From contig NVWP01000027.1 of NCBI GenBank assembly GCA_002733705.1, forward strand, positions 1-64,000: DNA of 64,000 nucleotides. The letters are read 5' to 3'. This DNA comes from Henriciella sp. (lineage in GTDB: Bacteria > Pseudomonadota > Alphaproteobacteria > Caulobacterales > Hyphomonadaceae). Numbering within the stretch: position 1 is the first letter of the stretch; each line of letters begins with the position of its first letter. The position numbers and the translations under genes are program-made. Shown one piece after another: positions 26,861-36,435 of this stretch. A model generated the notes under the pieces. The model was not told the origin of the DNA, ran no database searches, and saw nothing but the letters and a program-made list of their open reading frames with translations.

Positions 26861-27535
26861 TTACCGTTCAAGACCAGAGAACCAGTCTGTTTCCGGTGCC
26901 GGGCGAAACCCGATAAGACGCCAGTATGCGTCCTTGAAGGCCTCGCAAAGCGCCCCCGGCTGAAGCAGCGCATGTATCACATGCGCCCTGCCAAAGGCCA
27001 TGCCCAATTCAGCAGAACTGAGGGCTCCAGCTGTCTGGGGCATGTCATACAAGGCCTTGGCGAGAAAATGAACCTTGTTACGGCCATCTTCGCTGCCATC
27101 GCTTGCTTCAAGAAGGATGCCCGGCGCCTGTCCTCTAAGATAGGCACGAACCTGATCGAATCCAATGACTACGTCGCCTGCCTTGCGCGACATACCGAGA
27201 TAATTGATGCATCGCTGCAACAATAGGCGCTCGACCATGTCCGAAAGATCGGCCTCGGCGCCGGTCTTCTGCTTGAAGGCGCGCGAGAAGACGCCGCGTT
27301 TTACCGCTTCGTCCACAGTGTCCCGGTCCGCCTTCACCCATGCCCCGCGTCCAGGCAGCTTGCCGGCAATATCCGGCACCGCCATCCCGTCCGGTGAGCG
27401 GACAAAGCGGATCAGGGCGTCCTGTGTCCAGGATTCCCGCGTAACCGCACACTGACGGACGGGGCCGTCAGTGTGGGTTTCTTCAGTGTCGGACGCCTTC
27501 AGGCGTTGGCCGCGATCATTCCTTCGGGTCGGCAT
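26861..27535 (-). CDS. YlxR-domain RNA-binding protein with L7Ae-like C-terminal domain
   Basis: 224 residues. The N-terminal YlxR (DUF448) domain (about 25-95) has [10 protein letters not shown] and the [11 protein letters not shown] signature. The C-terminal half has an L7Ae-like segment, [24 protein letters not shown] 27535 lies inside the last codons of nusA (overlap 20 bp) and gives [10 protein letters not shown]. The gene sits between nusA and infB, the conserved position. Members bind RNA and may affect RNase P or ribosome-associated functions. Confidence 0.88.
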   Translation of the reverse strand: MPTRRNDRGQRLKASDTEETHTDGPVRQCAVTRESWTQDALIRFVRSPDGMAVPDIAGKLPGRGAWVKADRDTVDEAVKRGVFSRAFKQKTGAEADLSDMVERLLLQRCINYLGMSRKAGDVVIGFDQVRAYLRGQAPGILLEASDGSEDGRNKVHFLAKALYDMPQTAGALSSAELGMAFGRAHVIHALLQPGALCEAFKDAYWRLIGFRPAPETDWFSGLER

Positions 27536-29315
27536 CGTCGCCGTCCTCTGGCGCGTCGTCGCCGCCATCTTCGGCCGCCAGCGCATCGAGGTCGAAGATC
27601 AGATCTTCCTCGACGGCAAGCTCTTCGCCGCTTTCATCATTGCTCTTGCCGATATCGCCGAGGGCCATCAGCGCGCGTTCCTCTTCAGAGAGGTTCGCCG
27701 CTTCGCCTTCAGCATCGGCGGCCATCTGGGCTTCAAGCTCTGCGAGTGCTTCCGGTTCGACCCAGCCTGCGGCCACGCGGGCACGCATGATGAAGATCTG
27801 GGCCTCATCCTTGCGCATCTCACCCTTCTTCAGGATGCCTTCCTGGAAGACAGGCTTGCCGTCCGGGCCAGGCTCGCGCCAGCCGGTGATGTCGTCAGGC
27901 ACCAGGCCTGCAATATCTTCCAGCGTGGTGACGTCGTTCTCGCCGAACTTCACGGCGAAGGCGACCGTCATGCCCTCAAGCTCCATGACGCTGTCTTCAA
28001 CGCCAAGCTCCTTGCGGCGGGCATCCTGCTCTGCGGCGAGGTTGTCGAGATATTCGCGGGCGCGTTCCTGGATCTCATTGGCGACTTCAAGGTCGAAGCC
28101 TTCAATGGAGATGAAGTCCTCGGGCGCCACATAGGCGATTTCCTCAACCGTCTCGAAGCCTTCCGAGGCAAGCAGCTGGGCCAGCGTCTCGTCGGCGTCG
28201 AGCGCCTTCATGAAGAGCTCGGTACGGGCCTGGAAGTCCTTCTGGTAACGCTCGGAATCGGCCGTCTCGGTGACGAGGTCGATCTGCCAGCCTGTCAGCT
28301 GCGAAGCGAGGCGGACGTTCTGGCCGCGCCGGCCGATGGCCAGCGGGAACTGATCGTCGGCCACGACGACTTCGACACGCTGCTCGTCCTCGTCCAGCAC
28401 CACTTTCGACACTTCGGCCGGCTGCAGTGCGTTCACGATGAAGGTCGCCGCGTCATAGTTCCAAGGGATGATGTCGATCTTCTCGCCGGAAAGCTCGCCG
28501 ACGACAGCCTGGACGCGGGCACCGCGCATACCGACACAGGCGCCGACCGGATCGATCGAGCTGTCGTTTGAAATCACGCCGATCTTGGCGCGCGAACCTG
28601 CATCGCGGGCGCAGGCGCGGATCTCGATGACGCCGTCATAGACTTCCGGCACTTCCTGGGCGAACAGCTTGACCATGAAGTCAGGATGGGCGCGCGACAG
28701 GAAGATCTGCGGGCCCTTGGTCTCGCGGCTCACCTTGTAGAGATAGGCGCGCACGCGGTCATTCGGCTGGAAGTTCTCGCGCGGGATACCGTCATTGCGG
28801 CGGATGATGCCTTCGGCGCGGCCGAGGTCCACGATAACGTGGCCATATTCGACGCGCTTGACGATGCCGTTGATGATCTCGCCGACGCGGTCCTTGTATT
28901 CATCATACTGGCGCTCGCGCTCTGCATCGCGCACCTTCTGCATGATGACCTGTTTGGCGGTCTGGGCGGCAACACGGCCAAAGTCGAAGGGCGGAAGCTC
29001 TTCGGTAATCTCGGAGCCGACTTCGTAGCTCGCATCGATCTTCTTGGCTTCGGACAGAGCGATCTGCTGGGCCGGGTCCTCGACCTCGTCATCGGCAACC
29101 ACGGTCTGGACACGCCAGAGGGTCTGCTCGCCCGTGTCAGCGTCGATCTCGGCGCGGATGTCATGCTCCTGGCCGTAGCGGGACTTGGCAGCTTTCTCGA
29201 TGGCTTCCTGCATCGCGCCAATCACGATGCCACGGTCGATCGACTTTTCTTCAGCGACCGCTTTCGCGATCTGAAGAATTTCGAGCCGGTTGGCTGAAAC
29301 GCCGACTGTACTCAT
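27516..29315 (-). CDS. nusA: Transcription termination/antitermination factor
   Basis: NusA binds RNA polymerase and modulates pausing, termination and antitermination. The 599-residue protein has an N-terminal domain (1-130), an S1 domain (about 135-200) and two KH domains (about 230-345) with DPVGACVGMRGARVQAV and AIGRRGQNVRLAS. Two helix-hairpin-helix acidic repeats follow, and an acidic C-terminus. It overlaps rimP by 4 bp (ATGA), a coupled start. The last 20 bp overlap the ylxR start. Confidence 0.97.
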   Translation of the reverse strand: MSTVGVSANRLEILQIAKAVAEEKSIDRGIVIGAMQEAIEKAAKSRYGQEHDIRAEIDADTGEQTLWRVQTVVADDEVEDPAQQIALSEAKKIDASYEVGSEITEELPPFDFGRVAAQTAKQVIMQKVRDAERERQYDEYKDRVGEIINGIVKRVEYGHVIVDLGRAEGIIRRNDGIPRENFQPNDRVRAYLYKVSRETKGPQIFLSRAHPDFMVKLFAQEVPEVYDGVIEIRACARDAGSRAKIGVISNDSSIDPVGACVGMRGARVQAVVGELSGEKIDIIPWNYDAATFIVNALQPAEVSKVVLDEDEQRVEVVVADDQFPLAIGRRGQNVRLASQLTGWQIDLVTETADSERYQKDFQARTELFMKALDADETLAQLLASEGFETVEEIAYVAPEDFISIEGFDLEVANEIQERAREYLDNLAAEQDARRKELGVEDSVMELEGMTVAFAVKFGENDVTTLEDIAGLVPDDITGWREPGPDGKPVFQEGILKKGEMRKDEAQIFIMRARVAAGWVEPEALAELEAQMAADAEGEAANLSEEERALMALGDIGKSNDESGEELAVEEDLIFDLDALAAEDGGDDAPEDGDDADPKE

Positions 29316-29917
29316 CTGTGAGCTCCACTTTCTTCGTTATTGTTGTCACTTTCATCGTCCTCGCTGTCATCGACATCGAGTCCGGAAAAACCTTCATCAT
29401 CGGGCTGGGGCGGCAGGCCGCCTGCTTTCTTTGCCGCGTCGATCAGCTCGTCGGTGAGGACCAGACTCGCTTTCGACATCTCATCGACCTGCGCGACCAG
29501 CTCGCTCTCATCGTCGAGCTCGATGGCGACGCCATTGTCGTCCTCGCGCTGGATGATCCCCTGGAAACGCCGACGCCCATCAATGGGCATGGCCAGCTCC
29601 ACCTTGGCAAGGTGGCCCACCCAGCGACCGAAATCGCCCTTGCGGGTCAGCGGGCGGTCAATGCCGGGGGTGGAGACTTCCAGCCGGTACGGGTCGGAAA
29701 TCGGATCGGCCGCTTCCAGAACCGGGGAAATGCCGTGCGACAGGTCTGCGCAATCCTCGACATTGGTCGGGGCACCGCCGGCCTTTTCCGCCATCACCTG
29801 AAGGATTGGCCGCTTGCCGCCCATGAGGCGGACCCGCACCACTTCCATGCCGAGCCCCTCTGCAATGGGCTCGATCAGGGCAAGTATGGTCTTTTCCTGC
29901 TGCGAAAGCGCGATCAC
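29312..29917 (-). CDS. rimP: Ribosome maturation factor
   Basis: RimP helps assemble the 30S subunit. The 201-residue protein has the N-terminal alpha/beta domain with LIEPIAEGLGMEVVRVRLMG and the YRLEVSTPGIDRPL motif, then the Sm-like domain. The C-terminus is longer than in E. coli and ends in an acidic, Asn-rich tail (about 165-201). It begins the rimP-nusA-ylxR-infB operon; a GC-rich hairpin lies upstream. Confidence 0.95.
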   Translation of the reverse strand: MIALSQQEKTILALIEPIAEGLGMEVVRVRLMGGKRPILQVMAEKAGGAPTNVEDCADLSHGISPVLEAADPISDPYRLEVSTPGIDRPLTRKGDFGRWVGHLAKVELAMPIDGRRRFQGIIQREDDNGVAIELDDESELVAQVDEMSKASLVLTDELIDAAKKAGGLPPQPDDEGFSGLDVDDSEDDESDNNNEESGAHR

Positions 29918-29947
29918 GGCTGAAACTATCTCCGGGACAAAAGAAAG

Positions 29948-29975
29948 CGGCGGACCCGTTGCCGGACCCGCCGCC
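29948..29975 (-). terminator. Hairpin upstream of rimP
   Basis: GCGGCGG and CCGCCGC with a 14-nt loop; on the minus strand TTTCTTTT follows. It may terminate transcripts from the LysE gene or attenuate the rimP-nusA operon. Confidence 0.6.
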
Positions 29976-30045
29976 GATATTTTTCGACTTGGCGCCTATA
30001 TAGCGCTCCTTTGACTGCGTGTCGAGACCGGGGCGCTGTCGCGCC

Positions 30046-30675
30046 TCAGCTGGCGCCCCGCCTATAGGCTGCCGTCGCAAGGCCCATACTGATGAGGACG
30101 GCGCCGCCAAGCCGGCCGAGCCAGGGAAAGGCCGACGATGAGAGCGAGGCCCTGAGCTGTGAAGCCAGAAGCCCATAGGTCAGAACAGACGTCGCCCCGA
30201 GCGCCGCGAAGGTTGCCACGAGCATCACCAGCTGGGGCAGGATCGGCGATGCAGGCGACACAAATTGCGGCACGAAGGCGATGAAGAACAGGATGGATTT
30301 CGGGTTGAGCGTCGTCACCATCGCCGTGTCGCGAAACGCCGCGCGGGGCGAGACCGGCCCGTCTACATGTTCCAGGGCAGGCTGCAGGCTGCCTGCAGAG
30401 AGGATCATCCTGACACCGAGATAGATGAGATAGACGGCCCCGGCCCATTTGAGAATCTGAAAGAGAAACGCGGATGTCATCAGAACGGCGCCCAGCCCCA
30501 TCAGCGAGACGCTCATCGCAATCACATCGCCGAGCAAAACGCCGAGAACCGCCGCGGGCATGATCCGCCGGCCACCATTCAGCGCATAGCTCAACGTCAT
30601 CAGTACGGTCGGGCCGGGCATCACAACGAGAATGGCCGAGGCGGCGGCAAAGGTCATCCAGTTGTCGAGCATCAT
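30046..30675 (-). CDS. LysE family translocator (RhtB-like)
   Basis: 209 residues with about six membrane helices. The N-terminal AAASAILVVMPGPTVLMTLS holds the family PGP motif; NPKSILFFIAFVPQFV is the second signature (about 145-160). Members export amino acids or their derivatives, but substrates differ. The ATG pair at 30675/30672 is preferred to an in-frame start at 30777, since the added residues are not family-like. It is one of three inserts between trmB and rimP. Confidence 0.88.
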   Translation of the reverse strand: MMLDNWMTFAAASAILVVMPGPTVLMTLSYALNGGRRIMPAAVLGVLLGDVIAMSVSLMGLGAVLMTSAFLFQILKWAGAVYLIYLGVRMILSAGSLQPALEHVDGPVSPRAAFRDTAMVTTLNPKSILFFIAFVPQFVSPASPILPQLVMLVATFAALGATSVLTYGLLASQLRASLSSSAFPWLGRLGGAVLISMGLATAAYRRGAS

Positions 30676-30822
30676 GGAAAGGGGCCTTTCTGGGGTCGAG
30701 GGCGGACCAAGCCTTCCATTCATGGCGAGGTCAACAGGCCCGGCTGCAAAGGCGCAAACAGAAACGGCGGCCCCCAAGGGAGGCCGCCGTCCGAATTCAT
30801 GAGGCCATGGCCCCAGAATGGT

Positions 30823-31032
30823 CTAGAGAAGTTTCAGGTCCACGGCCGACGTCTTGCCGCGGCGCTCATCGGTATGAAGCTCATACTCGATGGGGGCGTC
30901 TTCGGCGAGCGTGCGCATGCCAGATTTCTCGACAGCAGAGATGTGAACGAACACATCGGCGCCGCCGGTATCGGGCTTGATGAATCCATAGCCCTTCTGG
31001 TCGTTGAACCACTTAACTTTTCCGGTTGCCAT
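30823..31032 (-). CDS. Cold-shock family RNA-binding protein
   Basis: 69 residues, one OB-fold. The RNP1-like KGYGFI and RNP2 VFVHIS motifs are present in the usual order after ATGKVKWFN. ATG 31032 is used; an in-frame opening at 31086 adds residues outside the family. CspA-type proteins melt RNA structure. A long G+C-poor leader is not evident, so cold induction cannot be judged. Confidence 0.93.
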   Translation of the reverse strand: MATGKVKWFNDQKGYGFIKPDTGGADVFVHISAVEKSGMRTLAEDAPIEYELHTDERRGKTSAVDLKLL

Positions 31033-31235
31033 AATGGCTACTCCAGTCTTCTCCCCGTGCCAAACCCACACCGCGCGGACGGTCACGAAGGGTCTCGAAA
31101 AAACGGGGGAAGTGAAGCAAGGCCGTCGGTCCGACGGGGTCTTAAGAATTCAGACCGACCGTATATTCGATAGCCCTCCTTATGCCTGAAAATCACAGCT
31201 TTCGCAATCGGGATTGCATCAGCGCTGCGCGCCGC

Positions 31236-32414
31236 TCATCGAAGCTCGAATATAACTGGCAGGACGAGATCGTCGTGGCTGGTTCGACAGGTTTCACCCG
31301 GCGTGCCGCTTGAAACCTTCCAGGTCCACTGCTCGATTGTCTCGCTTGCACGCTCCTCAAACGTGGCGGAGGGGACCGCCGCAAGCACCTCGACCCCGGC
31401 CACATTCAAGTTCTCAATGGACAGGCGGACGATCACGGCACCGTACATGCCCTGTTTCAAGGCCTGGCCTGGATAGCGGAGAGGCGGGGACATATTCAGA
31501 TGGCCTTCGCAGAAAGGCAATTGGGCCTTGCCGTTGGCTGCATCGCTTTCGCGTGCCTCCTCTTCGGCAGCCGCCTCCATCTCTTCGATTTCGGCCTCTA
31601 TGGCTTCAATCTCATCTGTGGGGTCAGGCCCACGGAGAAGCGATCCCGTTCTGCGTCCGCCGCCTGAATTGAAATAGGCAGAGAGGGCAAGCTGCCAGGC
31701 GTGGCTGAGATATCTGTTCGTCTCGAGCCACTCGGGCTCCTCTTCCAGGCCAGCTTTGAGCCTTGTCAGCTCGACGCGGTGACGCGCCATATCGATGGCA
31801 TTCTGCGGTTCCGGTTCATCGCTGAAGCCGGCAATAATGGACCCAATTGTTGCGTCGCTCCATTCCCTGCCAATAACCTTCCTGAACGGCTTAAAATGCG
31901 TGGCCGCGGCACCAGCGCTGACCTCTGCACTGCGCCAGTCGGCCTTTTCGAAATCATGTGCATAGCGCGCCTGAAACGCGGTTAGCGTCAGCATGGAGAC
32001 ATCGTGATCGACAACCGCGGCCAGCGCCTCATCCAGCGCGCGTCGGTTCCGGCTGTTGGGGTTCTCTTTCCAGTCGGCATAGGTCGACAGGACGGTAATA
32101 TCAGCCTGTGAGACAGCACCGTCAGGAAGAGGGGCAGAGTCGGCGAAGTCAGCGAGCTGTGACGCGCCCTCGCAAGCGGCAAGAACGCAGAGTGTCTGCC
32201 CTGCCTCATAGGCAAGAAGGCCGGCATCGTCGCGGTCCGGATTGGCCTGCGCCGCCGCGCCAAGCGCCCGCGCCGCCGCGACCCTGTCTTCCCGACTGCC
32301 AGAGGTGGCCGCTTCATTATAGGCCGATATGACCTGATCGATGTCAGATGCCTGCGCTGCGGCCGGCAGTACGGTCGCCGCCAGCAGGGCAGAAATTGCG
32401 ATTGTCCTGAACAT
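31236..32414 (-). CDS. Exported protein with TonB-like C-terminal domain
   Basis: 392 residues with a signal peptide (1-22, AAQAS cleavage area). A helical, Ala-rich middle (about 25-250) may be repeat-like, and an acidic Glu-rich stretch (about 265-285) precedes the C-terminal block with YPGQALKQGMYGAVIVRLSI. That block resembles the TonB C-terminal fold (TonB_C), ending in IEQWTWKV. It has no TonB-type membrane anchor or Pro-rich spacer, so energy transduction is doubtful. The cysteines in the middle and the end could pair. Function unknown. Confidence 0.65.
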   Translation of the reverse strand: MFRTIAISALLAATVLPAAAQASDIDQVISAYNEAATSGSREDRVAAARALGAAAQANPDRDDAGLLAYEAGQTLCVLAACEGASQLADFADSAPLPDGAVSQADITVLSTYADWKENPNSRNRRALDEALAAVVDHDVSMLTLTAFQARYAHDFEKADWRSAEVSAGAAATHFKPFRKVIGREWSDATIGSIIAGFSDEPEPQNAIDMARHRVELTRLKAGLEEEPEWLETNRYLSHAWQLALSAYFNSGGGRRTGSLLRGPDPTDEIEAIEAEIEEMEAAAEEEARESDAANGKAQLPFCEGHLNMSPPLRYPGQALKQGMYGAVIVRLSIENLNVAGVEVLAAVPSATFEERASETIEQWTWKVSSGTPGETCRTSHDDLVLPVIFELR

Positions 32415-32477
32415 GTCATCCCTCTCTGAAGATGAGGGAAGCCTAAATATCAGGGCGCGAACATCAACCTTAAGTCA

Positions 32478-33170
32478 TCAAGTTTTGCGAACAAAATTGA
32501 AAAATACGGGGGCGATGTCGCCAAGGTTCTTGGTCTCGTATCGGGTGCGGACATGGTCGGCGGGCGGCGTCCGCCAGTCATCGGCCCTCCGGGCCTGCCA
32601 GTCGAATGCGCCATGGGCGAGAAAGGTGACCAGCGCCTCGTCGGCATAGGAGCGCACATCCGTTGCGAAGCGGAGCTGCGCCCCCGGTTTCATGACGCGG
32701 GCAAGAGCATCAAGGAAAGGCGGCTGGATGATGCGGCGCTTGTGGTGGCGTTTCTTCGGCCACGGGTCGGGAAACAGGATAAAGACCCGGTCGAGACAGT
32801 GGCCCGGCAGCAGGTCGACAAGCTCGCGCGCATCCTCATCCCAGAGCCGCACATTCGAGAGGCCCATATCGTCGATGTCAGAGAGGCATTTGGCGAGCCC
32901 TTCGATAAAGACTTCGCTGGCGAAAATCCCGGCCTGCGGATTGGCCTTCGCCTGCGCGCTGACGTGCTCCCCCCCGCCAAAACCGATCTCCAGCCACAGC
33001 TCGCTGACCTTATCTTCAAAGAGGTCCAGCGGAGCAGCCAGTACAGCAGTGTCTGGAGGCACACGCAGTTGCGGCAGCAACTCATCCACCAGTTTGCGTT
33101 GGCGGGGCGATAGCGGTCGGCCCCCGGTCCTGCCAAAGGAGCGGATAGGCTTGTCTGTCATGTCCGACAT
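32478..33170 (-). CDS. trmB: tRNA (guanine(46)-N7)-methyltransferase
   Basis: TrmB methylates G46 of tRNAs with S-adenosylmethionine. The 230-residue protein has the SAM-binding LEIGFGGGEHV (about 68-78) and the catalytic/tRNA block FILFPDPWPKKRHHKRRII. The start at 33170 (MSDMTDKP) is 17 bp after the glycosyltransferase stop; an upstream extension in frame reads through the neighbour and is not part of TrmB. ATG 33161 is an alternative. It is normally next to metK; here a four-gene cluster separates them. Confidence 0.95.
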   Translation of the reverse strand: MSDMTDKPIRSFGRTGGRPLSPRQRKLVDELLPQLRVPPDTAVLAAPLDLFEDKVSELWLEIGFGGGEHVSAQAKANPQAGIFASEVFIEGLAKCLSDIDDMGLSNVRLWDEDARELVDLLPGHCLDRVFILFPDPWPKKRHHKRRIIQPPFLDALARVMKPGAQLRFATDVRSYADEALVTFLAHGAFDWQARRADDWRTPPADHVRTRYETKNLGDIAPVFFNFVRKT

Positions 33171-33186
33171 TGTTTTTGCCTGCGCG

Positions 33187-34842
33187 TTAGCTTTTGTCGA
33201 CCTTGACCGGTGCTGTTCTTGTGACCGGGCAGATGAACCAGCCCGTACCGGGCGTGTCAAAGTTTGTCTTGATCCGGACGCAGTCTTCCGGCGACCCAGC
33301 CAGCTTCCCTTCCTTCTCCAGGCGGGGAAGTATGCCCTCTGGGCCGGGCGCCGAGAACATGACAGCATATACTGGCTTGGCCGAGGCGGCGATCGCGTCC
33401 CACATAAGTGGACGGTAGTTCGCCAGAGCTGGTTCGAAATACGGGTCTTGCAAGGCATGCCCGAAGATGGCGGAAGGTGGGAGCTGCGTTGCGAGGAAGG
33501 CTGTTGGGAAGTGCCCGGTAAACAGGATGAAAGAGTCTTCGTACTGCTCCAGCTTGGGGATGTCAGCAGAGAGGTAAGGGGCCATGGGGCTTGTCCAGGC
33601 AACCCGCCGCCAAGCCATTGGACTTATTGTGGTGAGTAGCATGACGGTGCCAAGGCCCGCGCCCACAATCAGGACGGTGCGTGATAACGGCTTTTCCCCC
33701 ATTGCCTGAAGCACGAGGAAATAGGCGAGCGCTGGGCCGATCATCCATCCTGCAAGGTAGTAGCGCAGGACTGAAAAGGCGTCGATCCACGAAAACAAGC
33801 CGATCAGAAAGGCTGCAGAAAGTGCGATGATGAAGCGTTGTGCGGGAAGGAGCTGGCGCACGAAATAAGCCCTCGCGGCGAGGGCTAGCAACCCGGTAGC
33901 TCCGGCGTAGCCAAGTAGAAGTCGAATGTCGCCGTGCTTTGCGTCCCCGATCAGAGTGCCGTCGGCGGTAAAGAGGAAGGGGTAGACAAGGTGGCCGATA
34001 AGGCCTTCAGGCTTGCGCCGAACGTAGGCATCATATTCCGTCGGTCCAAGCGGGCTGTCGAAAAGTGAGTTCGCCATCGGAAAGACAGGGTTGCCGAACT
34101 CGATCCAAAGATACCAGGCATAAGGCAAAGCGAGTGCGGCCGCCGCAGCAAAGCCTACACCTGCACAGACAAGGGTTGCCCTCAAGCGCTGCTTATTAGA
34201 CCTGGCGAGAAACAGAACGAACACGCCAAAAGCGATAGTGTAGGGTAAATTGGTGGCCTTCATACCAAGGGCGGCGCCCATAATGAGGCTGGCGAAAGCC
34301 AGACGCTTCAGGTCATGCAGCGTTCCGTCATCCCTAAGGCAAAGCACCAGGGCCCAAATGAAGGCCGCTGCATTCCAGGAATCGTTGCGCAACGAAGCAT
34401 AGAGGCCGGACTGACTCTCCGCCAGGAAGCCAACAATGGCAACGCACATGCATATGGGCCCTGACCAAACGCCCGTGATTGCGGTAGCCCCCTTGCGGGT
34501 GAGGTGGAAAAGGCCGGGCAGGAGCAGTGCCTGTGGGATCGACAGAATGGCACTCACCATCGGACCAGGGAGCCGCTCAATCAACCACCAGACGAGGATG
34601 TTGTAAGCCGGGTTAATGAAGCTGTGCATGTCAGCGGGGGCAAAATCCCGGCCCCAGCGCCGATGCAGGGCGGCCCAGCCATTGTGGATCTGATAGTGTG
34701 GAACATCATAATCGACATCCCGCGGCAGGATTGCGCTGAAGATGGAAAATCCAACAATCCATAACGCCCAGACGCGCCAGTCGACTGTTGCGCCGCTTGT
34801 CGCACCGGCGTCTCGAAAATGGCTCTTGTCAGTTGCGGCCAA
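33187..34842 (-). CDS. Multi-pass glycosyltransferase-like membrane protein (GT39/PMT-like)
   Basis: 551 residues with about ten to twelve membrane helices. The loop after the first helix contains VDYDVPHYQIHNGW, an acidic/His motif like the catalytic loop of lipid-sugar-dependent GT-C enzymes. A further extracytoplasmic C-terminal domain (about 420-551) follows. Such enzymes move a sugar from a polyprenyl-phosphate donor to an acceptor. Acceptor and sugar are unknown. It overlaps the upstream gene by 14 bp and is the last of four linked genes. Confidence 0.75.
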   Translation of the reverse strand: MAATDKSHFRDAGATSGATVDWRVWALWIVGFSIFSAILPRDVDYDVPHYQIHNGWAALHRRWGRDFAPADMHSFINPAYNILVWWLIERLPGPMVSAILSIPQALLLPGLFHLTRKGATAITGVWSGPICMCVAIVGFLAESQSGLYASLRNDSWNAAAFIWALVLCLRDDGTLHDLKRLAFASLIMGAALGMKATNLPYTIAFGVFVLFLARSNKQRLRATLVCAGVGFAAAAALALPYAWYLWIEFGNPVFPMANSLFDSPLGPTEYDAYVRRKPEGLIGHLVYPFLFTADGTLIGDAKHGDIRLLLGYAGATGLLALAARAYFVRQLLPAQRFIIALSAAFLIGLFSWIDAFSVLRYYLAGWMIGPALAYFLVLQAMGEKPLSRTVLIVGAGLGTVMLLTTISPMAWRRVAWTSPMAPYLSADIPKLEQYEDSFILFTGHFPTAFLATQLPPSAIFGHALQDPYFEPALANYRPLMWDAIAASAKPVYAVMFSAPGPEGILPRLEKEGKLAGSPEDCVRIKTNFDTPGTGWFICPVTRTAPVKVDKS

Positions 34843-35776
34843 GCGAAGTCTCCCAGTCAGGCTGAGACTTATCGGGGCCAGAAGCCACGCTGGTCACAAG
34901 GCTTGCGCCGGCCGCCAGAAGCGCGTCGCCCAATACCGTTATCACCCGGCCCAGAGCGGCCAGAAAGAGCACGGCGCCGGGACCGGCAAAGGGTGAGAGA
35001 ATCAAGAGGAGCACGCTTTCGCGTACACCAATGCCCGCGGGCGCGCCGGGGGCCAGGAAACCGCCGAGCCAGGCAAGGGCGAAGGCGCCCGCCGTAAGCG
35101 CGAAGAGTTGTCCGTCGACGGCCGGTGAAAGGGCCGTCAGGAGAAGTCCGCCAATCGCGCCATAGACCGCAAAGAAGGTGAGATAGAGCGGGAGAATCCT
35201 CGCGAGACCCCAGCGCGCACGCCAGAAACGCTGGACTGGCGACGCGGCGTATTCCCACTTCCATGCAACAAGCGCCGCAATCAACGAGACGGTCGCGATC
35301 ACACCCATAGCCGCCGCCGCACATATAGCGATGCTGGGCATTGGCAGCATGGGCACTGCGAGCCCGCCGACGAGCAGGGATGTGAATACCAGAAGGCCGG
35401 TCTCTGCGAGTACTGCTAGAAGAAGGGTTTCATGCGAAACGGCCCTGCGCCGGGCCATGCCGTGACGGCCTGCAAGATGAAAGACATTGCCTGGCAGGTA
35501 TTTCATGAGCTGCGTCACGGCATGAAGGCGCATTTGCCCCTCGCGGCTGCCTCCGAAAGCAACGATGAGACGACTCCAGCCAAGTGCGAGGATGGTGCCA
35601 AGGCTCGCATAGACGATGGCGAGAGCACCGATGGTCAGCAGAAGCGACGGATTCAGGGTGTCACGGACCGCGCCGAGATCACTCATTACCAGGCGGGCTA
35701 CGAACCACGCCGTCAGCAACCCGGCCAAGATTGTACCAGCCCAGCGCAAGAGCTTCAGTAAGGCAGGCCGGGTCAT
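34829..35776 (-). CDS. Lysylphosphatidylglycerol synthase-type transmembrane protein (UPF0104)
   Basis: 315 residues, about eight membrane helices, of the UPF0104/AglD-like family. Motifs include TQLMKYLPGNVFHLAGRHG and FLAPGAPAGIGVRE. The family includes the flippase part of MprF and proteins next to polyprenyl-linked sugar pathways. ATG 35776 is chosen (MTRPALLK); upstream residues in frame overlap the methyltransferase gene. It may move a lipid-linked substrate across the membrane, an inference from family and context. Confidence 0.78.
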   Translation of the reverse strand: MTRPALLKLLRWAGTILAGLLTAWFVARLVMSDLGAVRDTLNPSLLLTIGALAIVYASLGTILALGWSRLIVAFGGSREGQMRLHAVTQLMKYLPGNVFHLAGRHGMARRRAVSHETLLLAVLAETGLLVFTSLLVGGLAVPMLPMPSIAICAAAAMGVIATVSLIAALVAWKWEYAASPVQRFWRARWGLARILPLYLTFFAVYGAIGGLLLTALSPAVDGQLFALTAGAFALAWLGGFLAPGAPAGIGVRESVLLLILSPFAGPGAVLFLAALGRVITVLGDALLAAGASLVTSVASGPDKSQPDWETSLGRN

Positions 35777-35786
35777 GCCAGCCCCC

Positions 35787-36431
35787 TTAGTCGCACCGGC
35801 AAAGGAGCATCGTCCAGGGAAGCGGCTGGGCAATCTCCACGATCCGTGCATGACGAGAGACCAGCTCCTGGAAGCCGCTTGAGGACCAGTGCTGGATGTG
35901 GCCCGGCGTGTTGCCGAGGGCAGGTAAATACTTGCCGCGCGCCATATTCATCGCCCGCCAGATAGGCTCGCGCGGAACCGAAAGCAGAAGCCACGGCTTG
36001 GCAAGCGACGTCAGGACATCCAGTGCGCGATCCGGATCGGGCACGTGTTCCAGTACCTCGCAGCTGACCACGAGTTCGCCGCCGTGGTGGTCTGAATCGA
36101 GCGTGTACAGGTCAGCGGCCTCGAAGCGGGCAGAGGAGCCTTGAGCGACTGCATTGGTCCGGGCTTCAGCAATGGCGCTGTCTTCAAGGTCGACACCGCG
36201 AACTCTGAGGCCGACGCGTTCCAGGCGAAGCGATAGGTGGCCTTCGCCGCAACCTGCTTCAAACGCTTCTTCCGCACCGGTCTGGCTCGACAGCCGGTCA
36301 AAAGCATCCAGAAATCCCTTCATCAGCCAGCGGGCGATGGGGTTGGACGTATTGTACTTGTCATAGTGGTTGCCGGCGACGTTTTCATAGTCGGCGACGG
36401 TAGCATCGCGAAGACTGCTGCTCTGGGACAT
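35787..36431 (-). CDS. SAM-dependent methyltransferase
   Basis: 214 residues of class I fold with EAGCGEGHLSLRLERVG (motif I), GVDLEDSAIAEA (acidic loop for the SAM ribose) and VVSCEVLEHVPDPDRAL (motif post II). ATG 36431 gives MSQSSSLRDAT, four bases after the stop of the glycosyltransferase gene. The target may be a sugar or lipid in the cluster product. A longer in-frame opening to 36617 overlaps the neighbour and is rejected. Confidence 0.82.
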   Translation of the reverse strand: MSQSSSLRDATVADYENVAGNHYDKYNTSNPIARWLMKGFLDAFDRLSSQTGAEEAFEAGCGEGHLSLRLERVGLRVRGVDLEDSAIAEARTNAVAQGSSARFEAADLYTLDSDHHGGELVVSCEVLEHVPDPDRALDVLTSLAKPWLLLSVPREPIWRAMNMARGKYLPALGNTPGHIQHWSSSGFQELVSRHARIVEIAQPLPWTMLLCRCD

Positions 36432-36435
36432 CGGC

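Noticed and set aside
32478..33602. A 374-residue extended TrmB
   Set aside because: The N-terminal third lies antiparallel in frame over the neighbouring glycosyltransferase gene and is not family-like; TrmB starts at 33170.
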